NCBI GenBank assembly: GCA_026874595.1
Contig: CM049307.1
Coordinates: 59,528,870 to 59,592,869, forward strand
DNA: 64,000 nucleotides
From: Sipunculus nudus
Taxonomy: Eukaryota > Annelida > Sipuncula > Golfingiida > Sipunculidae
Reading direction: 5' to 3'
Both the position numbers and the translations under genes were made by a program. Of this stretch, positions 1 to 12,025 are shown piece after piece; the first letter of the stretch is position 1, and each line of letters begins with the position of its first letter. Under the pieces are notes generated by a model. That model was not told the DNA's origin and did no database searches. It worked only from the letters and a program-made list of their open reading frames with translations.

Positions 1-1471
1 GATCCCATATCGCCTCGTTCGATCCAATGACCCAGTCAAGGGCACAAAGACTAACATTGAGACGTTTAAGGTTAACCAGATTTTTGAATTGTGAAGGGTT
101 TGTAAAAAGCATTCGAGATCCATCAATCCTGAGAACCTCGAGTTTTGGGAAATTCCACACAGGTCCAAAAATACTCTGTGATAACCAGTTGAGAGACATG
201 TTTAAATGCGTAAGTACATTACTGCTTCCATTTACACAGCTTCCAAAGGGGAGGTCAAATTCGGGTATGTTTAAAGTTCTCTTGCTTATATCCAGGACTC
301 TCAGCTGGGCTGGGAAATTGAAATGTTTCCTGCAGTGGAAAGGGCCTGTGTTTCTTGAAACTTGCTCCAAGGCAAAAGGGCTATTGTCAGTGAGAAAATA
401 TGGATACAAAGACTGTGGGAAATAAACGAAATCCTGTCCACTCAGGTTCAAAGTATGTAAGTTCTCCATGTAGGATAGGTTGAAGTTCACCAGATCTGGA
501 TCCCCGACGATTATTGGGTTATTCGAAAAATCTAAATATTCGATCGCAAGTAGACGGGTGAGAACACCCCTTGTAATACTACCGATCAGATTTTTGGACA
601 TAGACAAATGTTTGAGGTTTGTTCTATTGATACTTCTGAATAGATAGGGTTTGAGGATCCAAATAACACTCCGTCTTTTGAATCCATTCACCTGATTAAG
701 AGAGAGTGTTTCAAGGCGTTTATTTTGGAGATTCATCATTACGTTCTCTACATTTTTCAAATGCTTTGGTCCATACCCCACCCATCCATCGAGATTTAAG
801 TATGTCAGATTCTTTAGGGACAGGAAAATCCTTTCATGAATATAAACATGGAACTGTTTTCCTCTTTTACATAGGTATAGTCCTTCAAGAGTTAACCTTT
901 CTAAGCTCGTGAGACCATAGAATATGTCACTGTTATTTAATTCATTTATCATGTGATTTTCCTTGAAACTTAGAGCTTTGAGGGATTTCAGATGGCGAAA
1001 TATACCACCTGGTAGGTGTGTTATACATGTGTTATCCAGTAACAAAGATGTGGTGTTTGTGGGCAAATTATAAATCTCTGACAATACATCCTGACAAATA
1101 TTTGAACAGTTAGCGAGTACATCTGCTGTTCCATAGGTAACATTACATTCATGAACGCAGGTGTCATTTGAACATATTTCTGTTGTCGGGCATTCTACTT
1201 GGGAATCATAATCGTCCGGATCTGAATCTGACTGGAGATCGGAACCAGAACACGTTTTCCTGTTGCACAAAACATGGAACTCCTCTGTCCGGTATGTTCT
1301 CTCCGAAATTACGTCGTTCTTTCTAAATTGTGTTAGTTTTGTCATATTTGACCATTTCACATTCGTGATTTGATTGCTCTCTTGATTTAGGAGAACCTCG
1401 CCCTGGCTCCATTGTGCTAAGCACGCACATATGGAAACTATAAAAAAGGGAGATCGCAGTTGAAAATGCAT
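1..1471 (-). CDS. Toll-like receptor ectodomain, TLR-A (3' part beyond window)
   Basis: Reading the minus strand from the ATG at 1471-1469, the frame stays open for 490 codons to the window edge, so the gene is partial rather than broken. Residues 1-24 form a signal peptide (MHFQLRSPFFIVSICAC...). A cysteine-rich N-terminal region follows, then leucine-rich repeats (for example SLLLDNTCITHLPGG and YLDFSNNPII) with several N-x-S/T sites. The protein is plainly homologous to TLR-B and TLR-C in this window: NGFKRRSVIWILKP here against NGFSRNSVLWILKP in TLR-B. By analogy, the missing part should hold the remaining LRRs, an LRRCT, a transmembrane helix and a cytoplasmic TIR domain. The ATG directly follows TTTCAG on the coding strand, so the start probably begins an exon after a 5'UTR intron. 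TLR family membership is inferred from the paralogues, because no TIR domain lies inside the visible part. Confidence 0.85.
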   Translation of the reverse strand, partial: MHFQLRSPFFIVSICACLAQWSQGEVLLNQESNQITNVKWSNMTKLTQFRKNDVISERTYRTEEFHVLCNRKTCSGSDLQSDSDPDDYDSQVECPTTEICSNDTCVHECNVTYGTADVLANCSNICQDVLSEIYNLPTNTTSLLLDNTCITHLPGGIFRHLKSLKALSFKENHMINELNNSDIFYGLTSLERLTLEGLYLCKRGKQFHVYIHERIFLSLKNLTYLNLDGWVGYGPKHLKNVENVMMNLQNKRLETLSLNQVNGFKRRSVIWILKPYLFRSINRTNLKHLSMSKNLIGSITRGVLTRLLAIEYLDFSNNPIIVGDPDLVNFNLSYMENLHTLNLSGQDFVYFPQSLYPYFLTDNSPFALEQVSRNTGPFHCRKHFNFPAQLRVLDISKRTLNIPEFDLPFGSCVNGSSNVLTHLNMSLNWLSQSIFGPVWNFPKLEVLRIDGSRMLFTNPSQFKNLVNLKRLNVSLCALDWVIGSNEAIWD

Positions 1472-1850
1472 CTGAAACACAAAGAGGGAATTAAACAAAA
1501 ATGATACTTAGATATAAGACATAAATATTTTCAAGTTATATAGGATTTAAATTCTCTAGTAAACTTGTGAACTAAATAGATTCTAAGTGCGGTTTCAGCT
1601 GATGGTTTTTATTTATCCGTCATATATAGCATATTCCTTAGCTGTAACGGCTAACATAAGATTTCGGAAGTGTGTGCATTTAGTAGTGTTCTTCCTATAA
1701 GGGAGGTTCACATGGGAATTATTAATAACCATTCTAGGCTGGACCCTTTTGGCGAAGGTGAAGGACTGTGCACGATCTATCTTAATTCTGGGAATACTCG
1801 AATAATTATTTACAAGAAACGTAGTACTAATACTGTGTGTGTATGCGCGC

Positions 1851-1853
<3 letters not shown>

Positions 1854-1906
<53 letters not shown>
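1854..1906. repeat. (GA)n microsatellite
   Basis: An uninterrupted GA dinucleotide run of about 53 bp lies about 380 bp upstream of the TLR-A start. The Arg-Glu and Leu-Ser repeat reading frames across it are artefacts of the repeat. Nothing recognisable lies between 1472 and 1853. Confidence 0.95.
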
Positions 1907-1909
<3 letters not shown>

Positions 1910-2240
1910 CAATGAAATGACTGATTGTACTTACCTTTTACTGAAGCTTGTTTCAACCATAAAGGAGGAAATGCGTAACGGTCCAGAAACTTATAAAGAG
2001 AGTAGAGCAGCTGGTTTCTCAATGCGTATATGTGGTTATCAGCAACTATATTGCTAACTTCACCCGAATTTGTGCATTGCTAAGCACCCAAGACATACCC
2101 GTCTATAACACACTTATAGGTTATCTGATTTATAACAGGGTGATCTATCCGTTGTTAAGTGAATTATTTCTCGTCTTTAAAATTCAATATATTTCTCTTC
2201 CTTCAATCCAAGTTTCCTACTTGCGGAGTTTATCAGATTA

Positions 2241-3597
2241 TAGTATTCAAACATTGGGAAATGTCACAATAATCACTGAGCTGCTTAAATTGTTTACTCT
2301 AAAGGATTGAATGCATATATAACCAGGCAAATATATCCGCCTCGTGTTCAATTATATCAGCATAATAAGGATGTTTCTGAGCGATTACCACGGAGCCAGG
2401 TGCACTCACATATACAACACGCTCGTAACTACATTTAATATGTGTCATGGGGAAATGGGTAAACAAGACTTTAGTTTGAAATATGGCATGTTAATCATGA
2501 AAAATTATCAATATTTATGATAAAATATGTACATGTTTTCCAAAATTAGCATATAAACAAGATCAGGTGCACCAGAGTAGAAATCTTAGTTTGATATATC
2601 CTTAATATTGTCCGTTAATAAGACTGATTCCTGGTTTCTCCTGTAGTTGGTAGAGTACTTGCTGTTGGTAGTGGCACGGCCAAAACGACTCTAGACGTCG
2701 GTCTATCATCAGTCGTTACGTCCCTCGGGACTCCAGACTAGTGGCTTTTCACTGGATAAGATGCTCCTTCAGACAAATATTATATCATACTTGCCAGTGA
2801 TGGATCTATACAGATGCATATTAGCTAGGCCCCCGATATCAACACTTATGTTCATCATGAGACGAAATGTACGTTAACGTGTACTCTTATAATGAGCATA
2901 TTGTGAAGTAACATATCTTGAACGGTTATAACAACATATACAATATAGCCGTTGTTTCTGTAAAATACCAACATCAATAGTCATTACCATATTTGGTTTT
3001 CGCATATATCATGTGTATATTATTAACACATATTTCACTCATTTAGGAGTTTACTATACCACATGTTTCAAACATTTATTATTTATCTTTACAACATTGT
3101 AGATGTCTTTCGATACTTAAAGTTACGATTTAAAACAAACTCGTACATACCTTCTGATCAGGTAATAACAGAGACTAATGACAGCCTACCATGATTATGT
3201 ATCAACATGGTGTTCTGTGTTGCTCTGAATATGATTTTAGCAACACCCTATTTATATTATGGGGAGTTAGTTACCTCACAACGGAGTCATGTGTTCATAT
3301 CCATTTTGAACTTTGGCGGTTATACAGTTGTGTCAAAATACAACATTTCTCTTTCCGTGAAAATGGCTCAGGTATATTATTCGTTCATTCACTAGGACTC
3401 GTTATAACCCGTTCATTCATTACAGCTCGGTCCTATTACTCGGGATTCATGAGTACATATCCACTCATGACAACATTGTTTCTATTAATCTTCCGATCCT
3501 CATACGTATACATGCTATTCATCTCGACCATATTTCTGTCATCGCTCAACACAGTCCTTGTTTCATATTTGCATCATTAAGCGAGTGGGATGTGATA
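2241..3597. repeat. Direct duplication, copy A (~1.36 kb)
   Basis: This segment recurs in direct orientation at 4791-6201. Both copies share the opening ACATTGGGAAATGTCACAAT, the middle block around GTAGTTGGTAGAG and GGCACGGCCAAAACGACTC, and the end around GAGTGGGATGTGAT. Small indels separate them. I see no gene; the open frames inside are short and not recognisable. Confidence 0.85.
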
Positions 3598-4790
3598 CAG
3601 GTGGACAGGGGTGGTGGGACGGAAGAAAAGGTAGCATAAATCAGGACTAGAGTTTGACAAGCTGGGAGGGTTGGGAAGCTGGGAGGATTGGAAATCAGAT
3701 TTTCATATTTTTGTAAATCAGATTCCTAATGACTGGTTATGATTATAAATCTTGTTACCATCAATCAAAACTAATTATAATTTTATTTCGAAATTGCGGT
3801 CCAAATATGGAGATTTGAACAGTGAACGAAATAACTAATGGACATTTTTAACTGATAATTAGAAAATATGTGTCAGTCGCCTTAAGAAATATGATAGTTA
3901 CATGATCAGTGAGATGATTAAGTCATTATAATGCAATTATGAACACCCCGTGTAACGGGTTTAAGGTTGATGTGACGGCAATTAAATAGAATCCGAATAT
4001 ATCGAAGGTTTGTAATTTTTTTTAATTATGTATGTAACTGTGCTGGATATTCATCCTTTAGAATATAGAATTAATTATATTAATTATTATATTTTAATTC
4101 CTTTAAAACGGCCACTTTTTTCATGTGACAGTTTAGACTGTAAATATGAAAAGGCAAATCTGAAATAAGGCTTAATAATTGATGGGATAGTTGACTGCAT
4201 AATTATATGTTAAAATTAAATTAGACATTAAATTATGGTTTTTGGTTCAGGACCCCGCTCCCCCAGCTAGTCTGAAGAAATATGTCTGACATCGTAGCAT
4301 TTCATGCCTGTACACTATATGATACATGTAAGAGGAAATAATAGCATATAAAACGCTTGGCCTGTCAATGTGGTCTTTTAGCTCGTATATAACCATTTCG
4401 TTTTCATTTAAACACTCATACGAATGCTGGTCCGACTGGTTACGTTGCACAATTAAAGTAGATTCTTATTCAGCTGTCCATATATCCGGTAACCATGTAT
4501 TGTTGAATAAGATGATAACCTCTAGTTCCTTTATGTTAGTCTTGTTTTTCGGCTATCACGAGAAACACTAACAAAAAATGCATTATTTAATGATATAATC
4601 GAGCAATGAATATAATTATAATTATAATCATATACAAATCTCCCCTTTATATTATTACAAACCGAGCTTAAATGAAGTAAACGTCTCAAAAATGTATATG
4701 TAGAAAAGTGAATTGACTTAGGAATGATACAAACACCATTTTATTACTATATCGTTTCTTGTCCACACTCAAAGGAAAAAAATATATTCT
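3598..4790. other. Spacer between duplicated copies, no gene seen
   Basis: AT-rich unique sequence lies between the two direct copies. I found no coding region, RNA gene or repeat end that I can support. Confidence 0.5.
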
Positions 4791-6201
4791 TACTATTAAA
4801 ACATTGGGAAATGTCACAATAATCACTGAGTTGCTTAAATTGTTTACTCTAAAGGCTTGAATGCATATGTAACCAGGCAAATATATCCGCCTCGTGTTCA
4901 ATTATATCAGTAAAATAAAGATGATTCTGAGCGATTTCCACAGAGCCAGGTGCACTCATATACACCACGCTTATAACTACTTTAATATGTGTCATGGGGA
5001 TATGGGTAAACAAGACTTTAGTTTGAAATATGGCATGTTAATCATGAAAAATTATCAATATTTATGATAAAATATGTGCATGTTTTCAAAAATGAGCATA
5101 TAAACAAGATCAGGTCTCCAGAGTAGAAATCTTAGTTTGATATATCCTTTATATTGTCCGTTAATAAGACTGATTCCTGGGTTCTCCTGTAGTTGGTAGA
5201 GGTACTTGCTGTTGGTAGTGGCACGGCCAAAACGACTCTAGGCGTCGGTCTATCATCAGTCGTTACGTCCCTCGGGACTCCAGACTAGTGGCGTTTCACT
5301 GGATAAGATGCTCCTTCAGACAAATATTATATCATATAAGTTTGCTAGTGATGGATCTATACAGAGGCATATTAGCTATACCAACACTTATGTTCATCAT
5401 GAGACGAAATATACGTTAACGTGTACTCTTATAATGAGCATATTGTGAAGTAACATATCTTGAACGATTATAACAACACATACAACATAGCCGTTGTTTC
5501 TGTAAGATACCGACATCAATAGTCATTACCACATTTGGTTTTCGTTTATACCATGTGTATATTATTAACACATATTTCACTCATTTAGGAGTTATCTATA
5601 AAGCATTTTTCAATCAATTAGGAGTTACCTATACCACCTTTTTCAATAGTTTAGGAATTATCCATACAATATGGTAGCTGTACGTCGATAATTATAGGCC
5701 CTAGTTATGATTTAAAACAATTTCGTAGGCCTACATAACTTCTGACCAGGTTATAACAGTGACTCATGAGAGTCTACCATGACTTGGTGTCAACATGGTG
5801 TTTGTTCTTTGTAGCTCTGAATACAATCTTAACAACAATCTATATAATGTGTGGTTTGTTACCTCGCGGAGTCATGTGCTCATGTGCATTTTGAACTTTG
5901 GCTGTTACACATGCAGTGGTGTCAAAATACAACATTTCTCTTTTCGTAAATAAGTCACTTCGGCTCGGGTACATTATTCGTTCATTCACTAGGACTCGGG
6001 CATATAACCCGTTCATTCATTACATTTCGGGTCTATTACTCGTTATTTCATTACGGTTGGGGTTCATGACACATCAACTCATGATAACATTATTATTAGA
6101 CCCTCATACGAATACATGCTATTCATCTCGATCATATTTCTATTCTCGGTCAACACAGTCCTGGTTTCATATTTGCAGAATTAAACGAGTGGGATGTGAT
6201 T
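4791..6201. repeat. Direct duplication, copy B (~1.41 kb)
   Basis: This is the second copy of the segment at 2241-3597. It is slightly longer because of small insertions, for example an extra stretch near 5600-5650. The offset between the copies is about 2.55 kb, and the intervening spacer does not recur after this copy. The DNA from 6202 to 6776 shows nothing identifiable. Confidence 0.85.
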
Positions 6202-6772
6202 AAGAAAATCCAGTGTTTGGAAAACGGCCAGTCCCGTTCCATGAAATGTTAATTAATACGGTTGGACGTTGGTCTCAGTTGAATTTATGTCATACCCATG
6301 ATCCGTTGTCGTAAACAGGGCGGAAATGAGACCTGTTCTTAACACTCAGGTACTCGAGAGAATCTTTTAATGTACCATGTCTTTTATTCAGTCTATAAAT
6401 TTCTGTATTATAGGTCTGTTTGCACTGAGTAAGAATATTACCAAAACACTCTCACATCACAATTATAAATGTATAGTTTGCCTTTATATTTGATTATAAT
6501 TTTACTCTAGCAGTTTTAACAGTTATATTATATTGGTGACTTGGTCTACCTTTTCAGGTTTTCCCCAGGTTTAATTTTTCTCAAACTTGTCAGCTTAACG
6601 TCTGGATTCTTGGGTCACTTTTTATGATTAATGATGGTAATAACAAAGTTTTTAATCTTGATGTTTAACAGGTATAGTTCAGCCTGAAAACTTATGAATA
6701 CGCCCTTATCCGTATCCTGACACACTCTGAGATATGGAGACATTCTAATCTATATTTTGAATTCATTACTAT

Positions 6773-6776
<4 letters not shown>

Positions 6777-6822
<46 letters not shown>
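6777..6822. repeat. (AT)n microsatellite
   Basis: A pure AT dinucleotide run of about 46 bp. It forms the left arm around the non-repetitive island at 6823-6975. Confidence 0.95.
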
Positions 6823-6825
<3 letters not shown>

Positions 6826-6972
6826 ACGGGGTGCGCACGATCGCCAGAACAATGGTGGCACCAGCTGGACGGAAGGGTTTGGGCGGCAGAATATGGAACA
6901 CCAGAGTGGTTGACCAAAGTGATGAGATACCGTAACATACAAGTCACATTAGGGCCTGTCATTCCAACCTAT

Positions 6973-6975
<3 letters not shown>

Positions 6976-7035
<60 letters not shown>
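6976..7035. repeat. (AT)n microsatellite
   Basis: A pure AT dinucleotide run of about 60 bp. It is the right arm of the pair that brackets 6823-6975. The inner edges form an inverted repeat, ATATGTCA on the left and TGACATAT on the right. Confidence 0.95.
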
Positions 7036-7037
<2 letters not shown>

Positions 7038-7194
7038 TTCTTGAGAGCCTGTTCTATGTTCGAATTGCAAATGTGCCTTCACATGGTGTCCAGGTAACAT
7101 GTGCATCATGTACAATAAACCAAAGCCTAGGGGATCAAAACCACTCAAACTTTTTTTTAAATATTTTTTTGGTGGCGGTTACCGCCTCAATTTG

Positions 7195-7565
7195 AATTAC
7201 TAACTTAACTACATATCTGTTCATCTGCAGAATTCTATTCTGGTTTCGGACTACGTGACAGGGCAGTATCACACGCTTCCTCTCATTTTATATCCTGCCG
7301 TTAACCAAGCCCGGTGAATACTGCACCCGCGGGCCCTGGGTGCATAACTGTCCCCATAGCTGGGTCATATCCCCGAGAAGCCCCCGAAAGGCGCACCCTT
7401 TTGTGAGTGAAACACAGCCGTTAGGCACGGCCATCCCATTAAGCTTGCAGAGCGCTAACCTTGGGTGGGAGCCGACCGTGAAAAATCTCACCGCCTCGGC
7501 TGAAATTCGACCTCACGATCTCCCGGCTTTGAGTCCTGCGCTCTACCCCTGAGCCACTGAAGCAC
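7195..7565 (-). mobile_element. tRNA-derived SINE, copy 1
   Basis: Read on the minus strand, the element begins with a tRNA-like head: TGGCTCAGGGGTAGAGC fits a Pol III A box, and GAGGTCGAATTTCAG fits a B box about 35 bases later. A shared body follows, ending near CTGCAGATGAACAGATATGTA. The same body recurs at 42924-43275 (minus) and, truncated, at 21340-21557 (plus). That combination is a SINE and not a functional tRNA gene, since no complete cloverleaf is present. Confidence 0.8.
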
Positions 7566-10500
7566 GTCACTCAAATCTTGTGATTAACTATCTCTCTGAT
7601 GAAGCGGAGATTAACATAACACACATATACACATATACGTCACAGAATCTTATGAAATATATGAAAGAGGATATTAATTATGTATGTTTGATGTTGATAT
7701 CACACAAGTCACCACACGTGAATTGAGCTCGACATTGTAACAACAAATCTGAAATGATAGAGTGCATCGTCGAAAAATTGAATGAGTCATTTGTTTTCAC
7801 GTTGCAGGTAAATAACAACATTACAGCAAACGTTGCAGTTGATTGCCCCATCAAAAAGGGACCGCATAATCTCATCCCTCTAAAACTTAAAATATAAAGC
7901 GATATATTAGATATATTTTTTTGGCTCTGATATATCGCAGATGTCAGCAAAGGTAAATGGGGCCCGCTGAATTTTAATAATATATCTGAGATGACTTTTC
8001 TGTAGTTATTACCAAATATAATCACTCTAACGGAATGAAAATTGCATAAAAATATTTGGAAATTATTTTAATCTGCTGACATGCTTACACATTTCTCTTA
8101 TGGGGCAAGTTAAACACATTTCTACCTTTCTGACGCCTTGAAGCCTGTCTGACGCCCGAATAGATAGAAATAACAATGAACTGACTGGTAGAAAAACTAT
8201 GATTGCATTGAACATATTGTTTGGTACATATTCAATAGGAGCAATTAGTGGATTCCTTATATTCCTTACTTACCAGACTAATTTCTCAACTGTGGAGAAA
8301 GACGCCTGGTTATAGACCTAGGCCCTCTAGCACCATTTGCCAGGTATCGATCATCTGGTCCAACCAGGATATGAATACCATCTGGACCCTTTATTTGATA
8401 AAATTTTGTTTTCCTCTTCAAAAATATAATAAGTTATCAAAAACAAAGTAAAAGTGGAAACAGTATTTTCTTTATGAAAGGCCTCACCATTTTATAGCAC
8501 ATTTCGATGGTGTTATCTATTACGGAAGGGTATTATATAAGATAAAATAAAACCTCTCCCAACGACCATCTCGATTTAGCGACCACCTCAAAATAATGAA
8601 AGCAATGGGAAATAAAAACCGCTATCGCAAGCTGTGCGTTCCACCTTTTAAAGAAGATGATGCTATTTTGTCACAATATAAACCGTCCCTGTTTATTAAC
8701 CCTTCTGGTCAAAAACATTGCAAAATGATGCCATGAATAACTGGCAAGCCTGTTTCACTTGGCCCGCTATGGATAAAGACATTAACACTACCTACCTGGG
8801 GTCGGTAATTGAAGTTAAACACTGTATTAAATATGTACTTCATATTTGTGGTTGGGAATTAAACGCAACTAGTGATATTGTTCGACATTATCTACAGCTA
8901 AATATTCCGTTACTTAAGCTTCTTGCAGCTGGGCTTTTGCATTGTTAGTTTTACTTTTAACTTTTCGTTTAATGTACATATTGTACCTAATTTATGTTTG
9001 GATTTTAGTGGATTTATATTTTTATAACACAAATGTTTGCACGGGTATATCCTTGAAGTTTTACACTGGAGTGAAACTACCCTGAATATGTTGTTTCAGA
9101 CGGGCTTTTTGGTCAGGTACCCTGAAATATCCGTACGAAACGGATACATTCATTATGATAAAGAAGACACGGACAGACATTTATTTAGCGAAATGTGCAC
9201 CAGGCACATTGGTATCCCATGATGATTGTGCTACCACCTAGAGCCCGCTCATGAAACAATTGTTAATCTATATATTAATAGCGTAAGGCGATTTTTGTGA
9301 TTTTCCGTATCTCCTCTGATACCGCCGTACGGATTCCCGTGATTTTCGACATACATATGCTCTGGGTTTGTCCGAAGAGATTCCGCCCCCTTTTATTTGC
9401 AATATTTGCGTATTACCAGCATAATTAATAATTTTAATATTTGCTCACCCGTGGGCGCCTCTTTTCTTTGTGTCTTCGGGCCTGGTAAAACAATGGCCAC
9501 AGAGTGTTTGATGGCGGGACACAGTTTTTCTCCGGGGGCCCTGTCTGGGCTTTTCTTAAATTTGCGGTGACCGCGGCCCGAAATAATCCCCATTGGTGAT
9601 CCCTTCTCAAAAGGCAACCTCCGCGCAGCGAAAAGATCTATTGTGCACAAGGAGATCTCGCGTGAGGAAAATGCTCAAAAGGGGGATCTTTCAAAGAATG
9701 AAAATTTTCCGAGCGGTAGTGAATGCAGGGTAGTGTGTAAAACCCGAACCCCACGGTCCCCGGACCCCATAAACCTATTTCCTCATTTTCCATTATTTAT
9801 ACCGATAAAACACCACTATTGTTGATGTTAGGACAGAGCAAAGTCCCTAAATATTGCACATTTGTAAATGACCTATTCACTGAAAGATTTATAATTACAA
9901 AAATATTTCGATGAAGACGGACCTCATTTACTTGAATTTGCCGACTGTTCAATTTTGACGGAGCACCGCTCAAAAGAGGACAAAAGAGGACAAAAATAGC
10001 ACTCATGTCACACACTAAATATAATATTTGTTATTTTAAATGAAAATATAATAGTGCGGACACGGTGGGGGAGATTTAATTTGAAGTGCACTAACAGTTG
10101 AGCGGACCTGAGACTGATATATCAGAGCACTTCCACATAACAACAGGTTTCGTGCTCCGTTCATAACAACCATGCAATTTTAAAGTTGGCAATAATATAA
10201 ATACCGAAAGGAATTGTTGATTACTTGCATTTCAAGCAACAACAGGTTCCAAAATAATGATTTTGTAAATGTTTTAAATTATAATACTTTTAAAACGCTA
10301 CACAAATGAAATAAATAGCAAATATGAAATTATGAATAAAAACTGGGACAGAAATGTAAAAATACAGATACAAACACAATAATAAATCACAAATGTGTCA
10401 TGGCTAAACGTGATGTTAAATACATGTATGTACTAAAGAAATGGTAAAACAACGAGAAAACGAGGTCCGTGTAATCCGTGAGGTCCGTGCTCCAGGGTCC

Positions 10501-10908
10501 GTAAGTGTTTTTTTTTATCAAATTTTGTTGCAAAACAGACTATTTTTTATGTTTTAACCAAACATAATATAAAATATGTCTTTAGATACGATTATGCTAA
10601 AATATCTGGACAAATAACCATGAGAGCTTTCAAACAGAAAGGAGTGCGTGATATTTAAAAATATATACAGCCATTAAATGTACCACATAATATAATGCTA
10701 CCACGAACTTATGCCAGCGGGATTGCCCGACCATGCGAGTGCTCAGTTTTTGTGCGTTTTAACTGGAACGCCCAAAACCGTGCGTAGCACGGGTAATTGC
10801 TAGTACATGTTTAATACCTGACTAAGCGTAGAGATAAACCGGGCACTCTAAGTTACGTGTCATATATATCAAATTGTGTAAGGATTATATATAACTGTCT
10901 TTCTGTGC
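7566..10908. other. Intergenic stretch without supported genes
   Basis: I see no protein with recognisable domains in this 3.3 kb. A locally GC-richer patch at about 9290-9780 (short open frame at 9393-9650, minus) looks like old repeat sequence but matches nothing I know. The rest is AT-rich. Confidence 0.5.
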
Positions 10909-11056
10909 CAACTAGGGCCCTGCGCGGGGCCGGTTTTTCCCCCCGCGCCCCCCCCCCCCAATAGTAATCTTTGCGGGGCGGGGCACATCTAAGAAGTGCG
11001 GGGCGGGGCGGGCCGAAATGAAGTCTGTGCGGGGCGGGGCGGGCTGCGGGTTGATG
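10909..11056. repeat. GCGGGGCGGGC-type minisatellite, copy 1
   Basis: Repeated GCGGGGCGGG motifs are interspersed with short spacers and preceded by CTAGGGCCCTGCGCGGGG. The same motif family recurs at 29776-30000 and 36738-36937, where the end reads CAGCAGGGCCCTAG, that is, the same terminal sequence inverted. The G-run density makes G-quadruplex formation plausible. Confidence 0.75.
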
Positions 11057-11401
11057 ATCTGGCAGTTCAGTATAACATGAATATAAAATTATCCTTAAGA
11101 AAAACTATCATTTGGAGAAATTGGTATTTTTGTATAAAATGTTTTCAGTTGTCGTAAAAAAGTAATATGAAAAGATAAATTTGAAAAAAAAATAATTTAT
11201 TCCTGTTAACCCCTTACACTGACTGACAGTTGTAACAACACTATGCAAATGTGTCTTTTCTAAGTATAACGTCAATTTGTTATACAAAATAGATGATGCA
11301 TCCTTAATCTGAAATCTTGACTTTAAACAATTATCCTTGCAATGGGAGCTGGTCTTTACTTTGTTTAAAGTTACCTGGCCTGATGTTGTTTATGGACTGA
11401 A

Positions 11402-11710
11402 AGGGTGCTTTTCCATGTGCGCGTTTTTCGCCGCGCGGCGAAAATCCAACCAGTTAAAAATTCATGTGCTATTTCCATGTATGCGATTGCCGCGAGGCAA
11501 ACGCACGCGTCAGTTTTGGAATCCAGCAGTGCTGGCAAACGCAGGGGAATTTCGCCTAAATGACGTCACATGTGTGGTTTCCCCGTACTCGTATGTTTAA
11601 TTCCGTTCAGATGTGACAGGAAGGCATGCGATTGCCGCGTGGCAAACGCTTACGAAACGCTCACATGGAAAAGGACTGGCCGCGGGGCAAACGCATGCGT
11701 TTGACACCCT
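11402..11710. mobile_element. MITE-like inverted-repeat element, TTCCATGTG family, copy 1
   Basis: The left end AGGGTGCTTTTCCATGTG is mirrored on the right by CACATGGAAAAG, a short spacer and then CACCCT. The interior carries palindromic GCGATTGCCGCG/GGCAAACGC blocks and a TGACGTCA. A related element lies at 47541-47799. No coding capacity is present, so any mobility would depend on a transposase supplied elsewhere. Confidence 0.6.
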
Positions 11711-12025
11711 AACCCTGTACTTGTGCCATGTCTCACATATTATATAATATGGCTGGGAGTGAGGTAAGGGCTTGATTACCTTTGATATTGTAATAGACAG
11801 TGTGTGGCTACAGCTGGCTCTGTAGGTGACTCAATTGGCCTGGAACTGTACAAAGCCTAAGGTGGACTCCAGATCTAATTGTAACTCCATGTGCTGTCTA
11901 ATTGTAACTGACATTGACCACTGGCTGGTCAAATCCCTGTTTGGTCACAGCATATATAATGTGTTGATGATTGCTATAAGAAACAAGGCTCTGGCCATGT
12001 CTAGATCTCAATTAACATCCTGAAC

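Noticed and set aside
27-425. 132-codon open frame on the plus strand
   Set aside because: It lies antisense to the TLR-A ectodomain; its openness is a by-product of the leucine-rich coding bias. The same applies to 39570-39788, 44380-44721 and 45212-45598.
6757-7195. Overlapping open frames rich in Ile-Tyr, and Arg-Glu frames at 1613-1915 and 14089-14415
   Set aside because: They are produced by AT and GA dinucleotide repeats and have no supported protein context.
7500-7562. A tRNA gene on the minus strand
   Set aside because: A- and B-box-like motifs are present, but the acceptor and anticodon stems do not close, and the body matches two dispersed copies, so it is a SINE head.
9393-9650. 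85-codon frame on the minus strand in a GC-richer patch
   Set aside because: No motif, no start context and no neighbour supports it as a gene.
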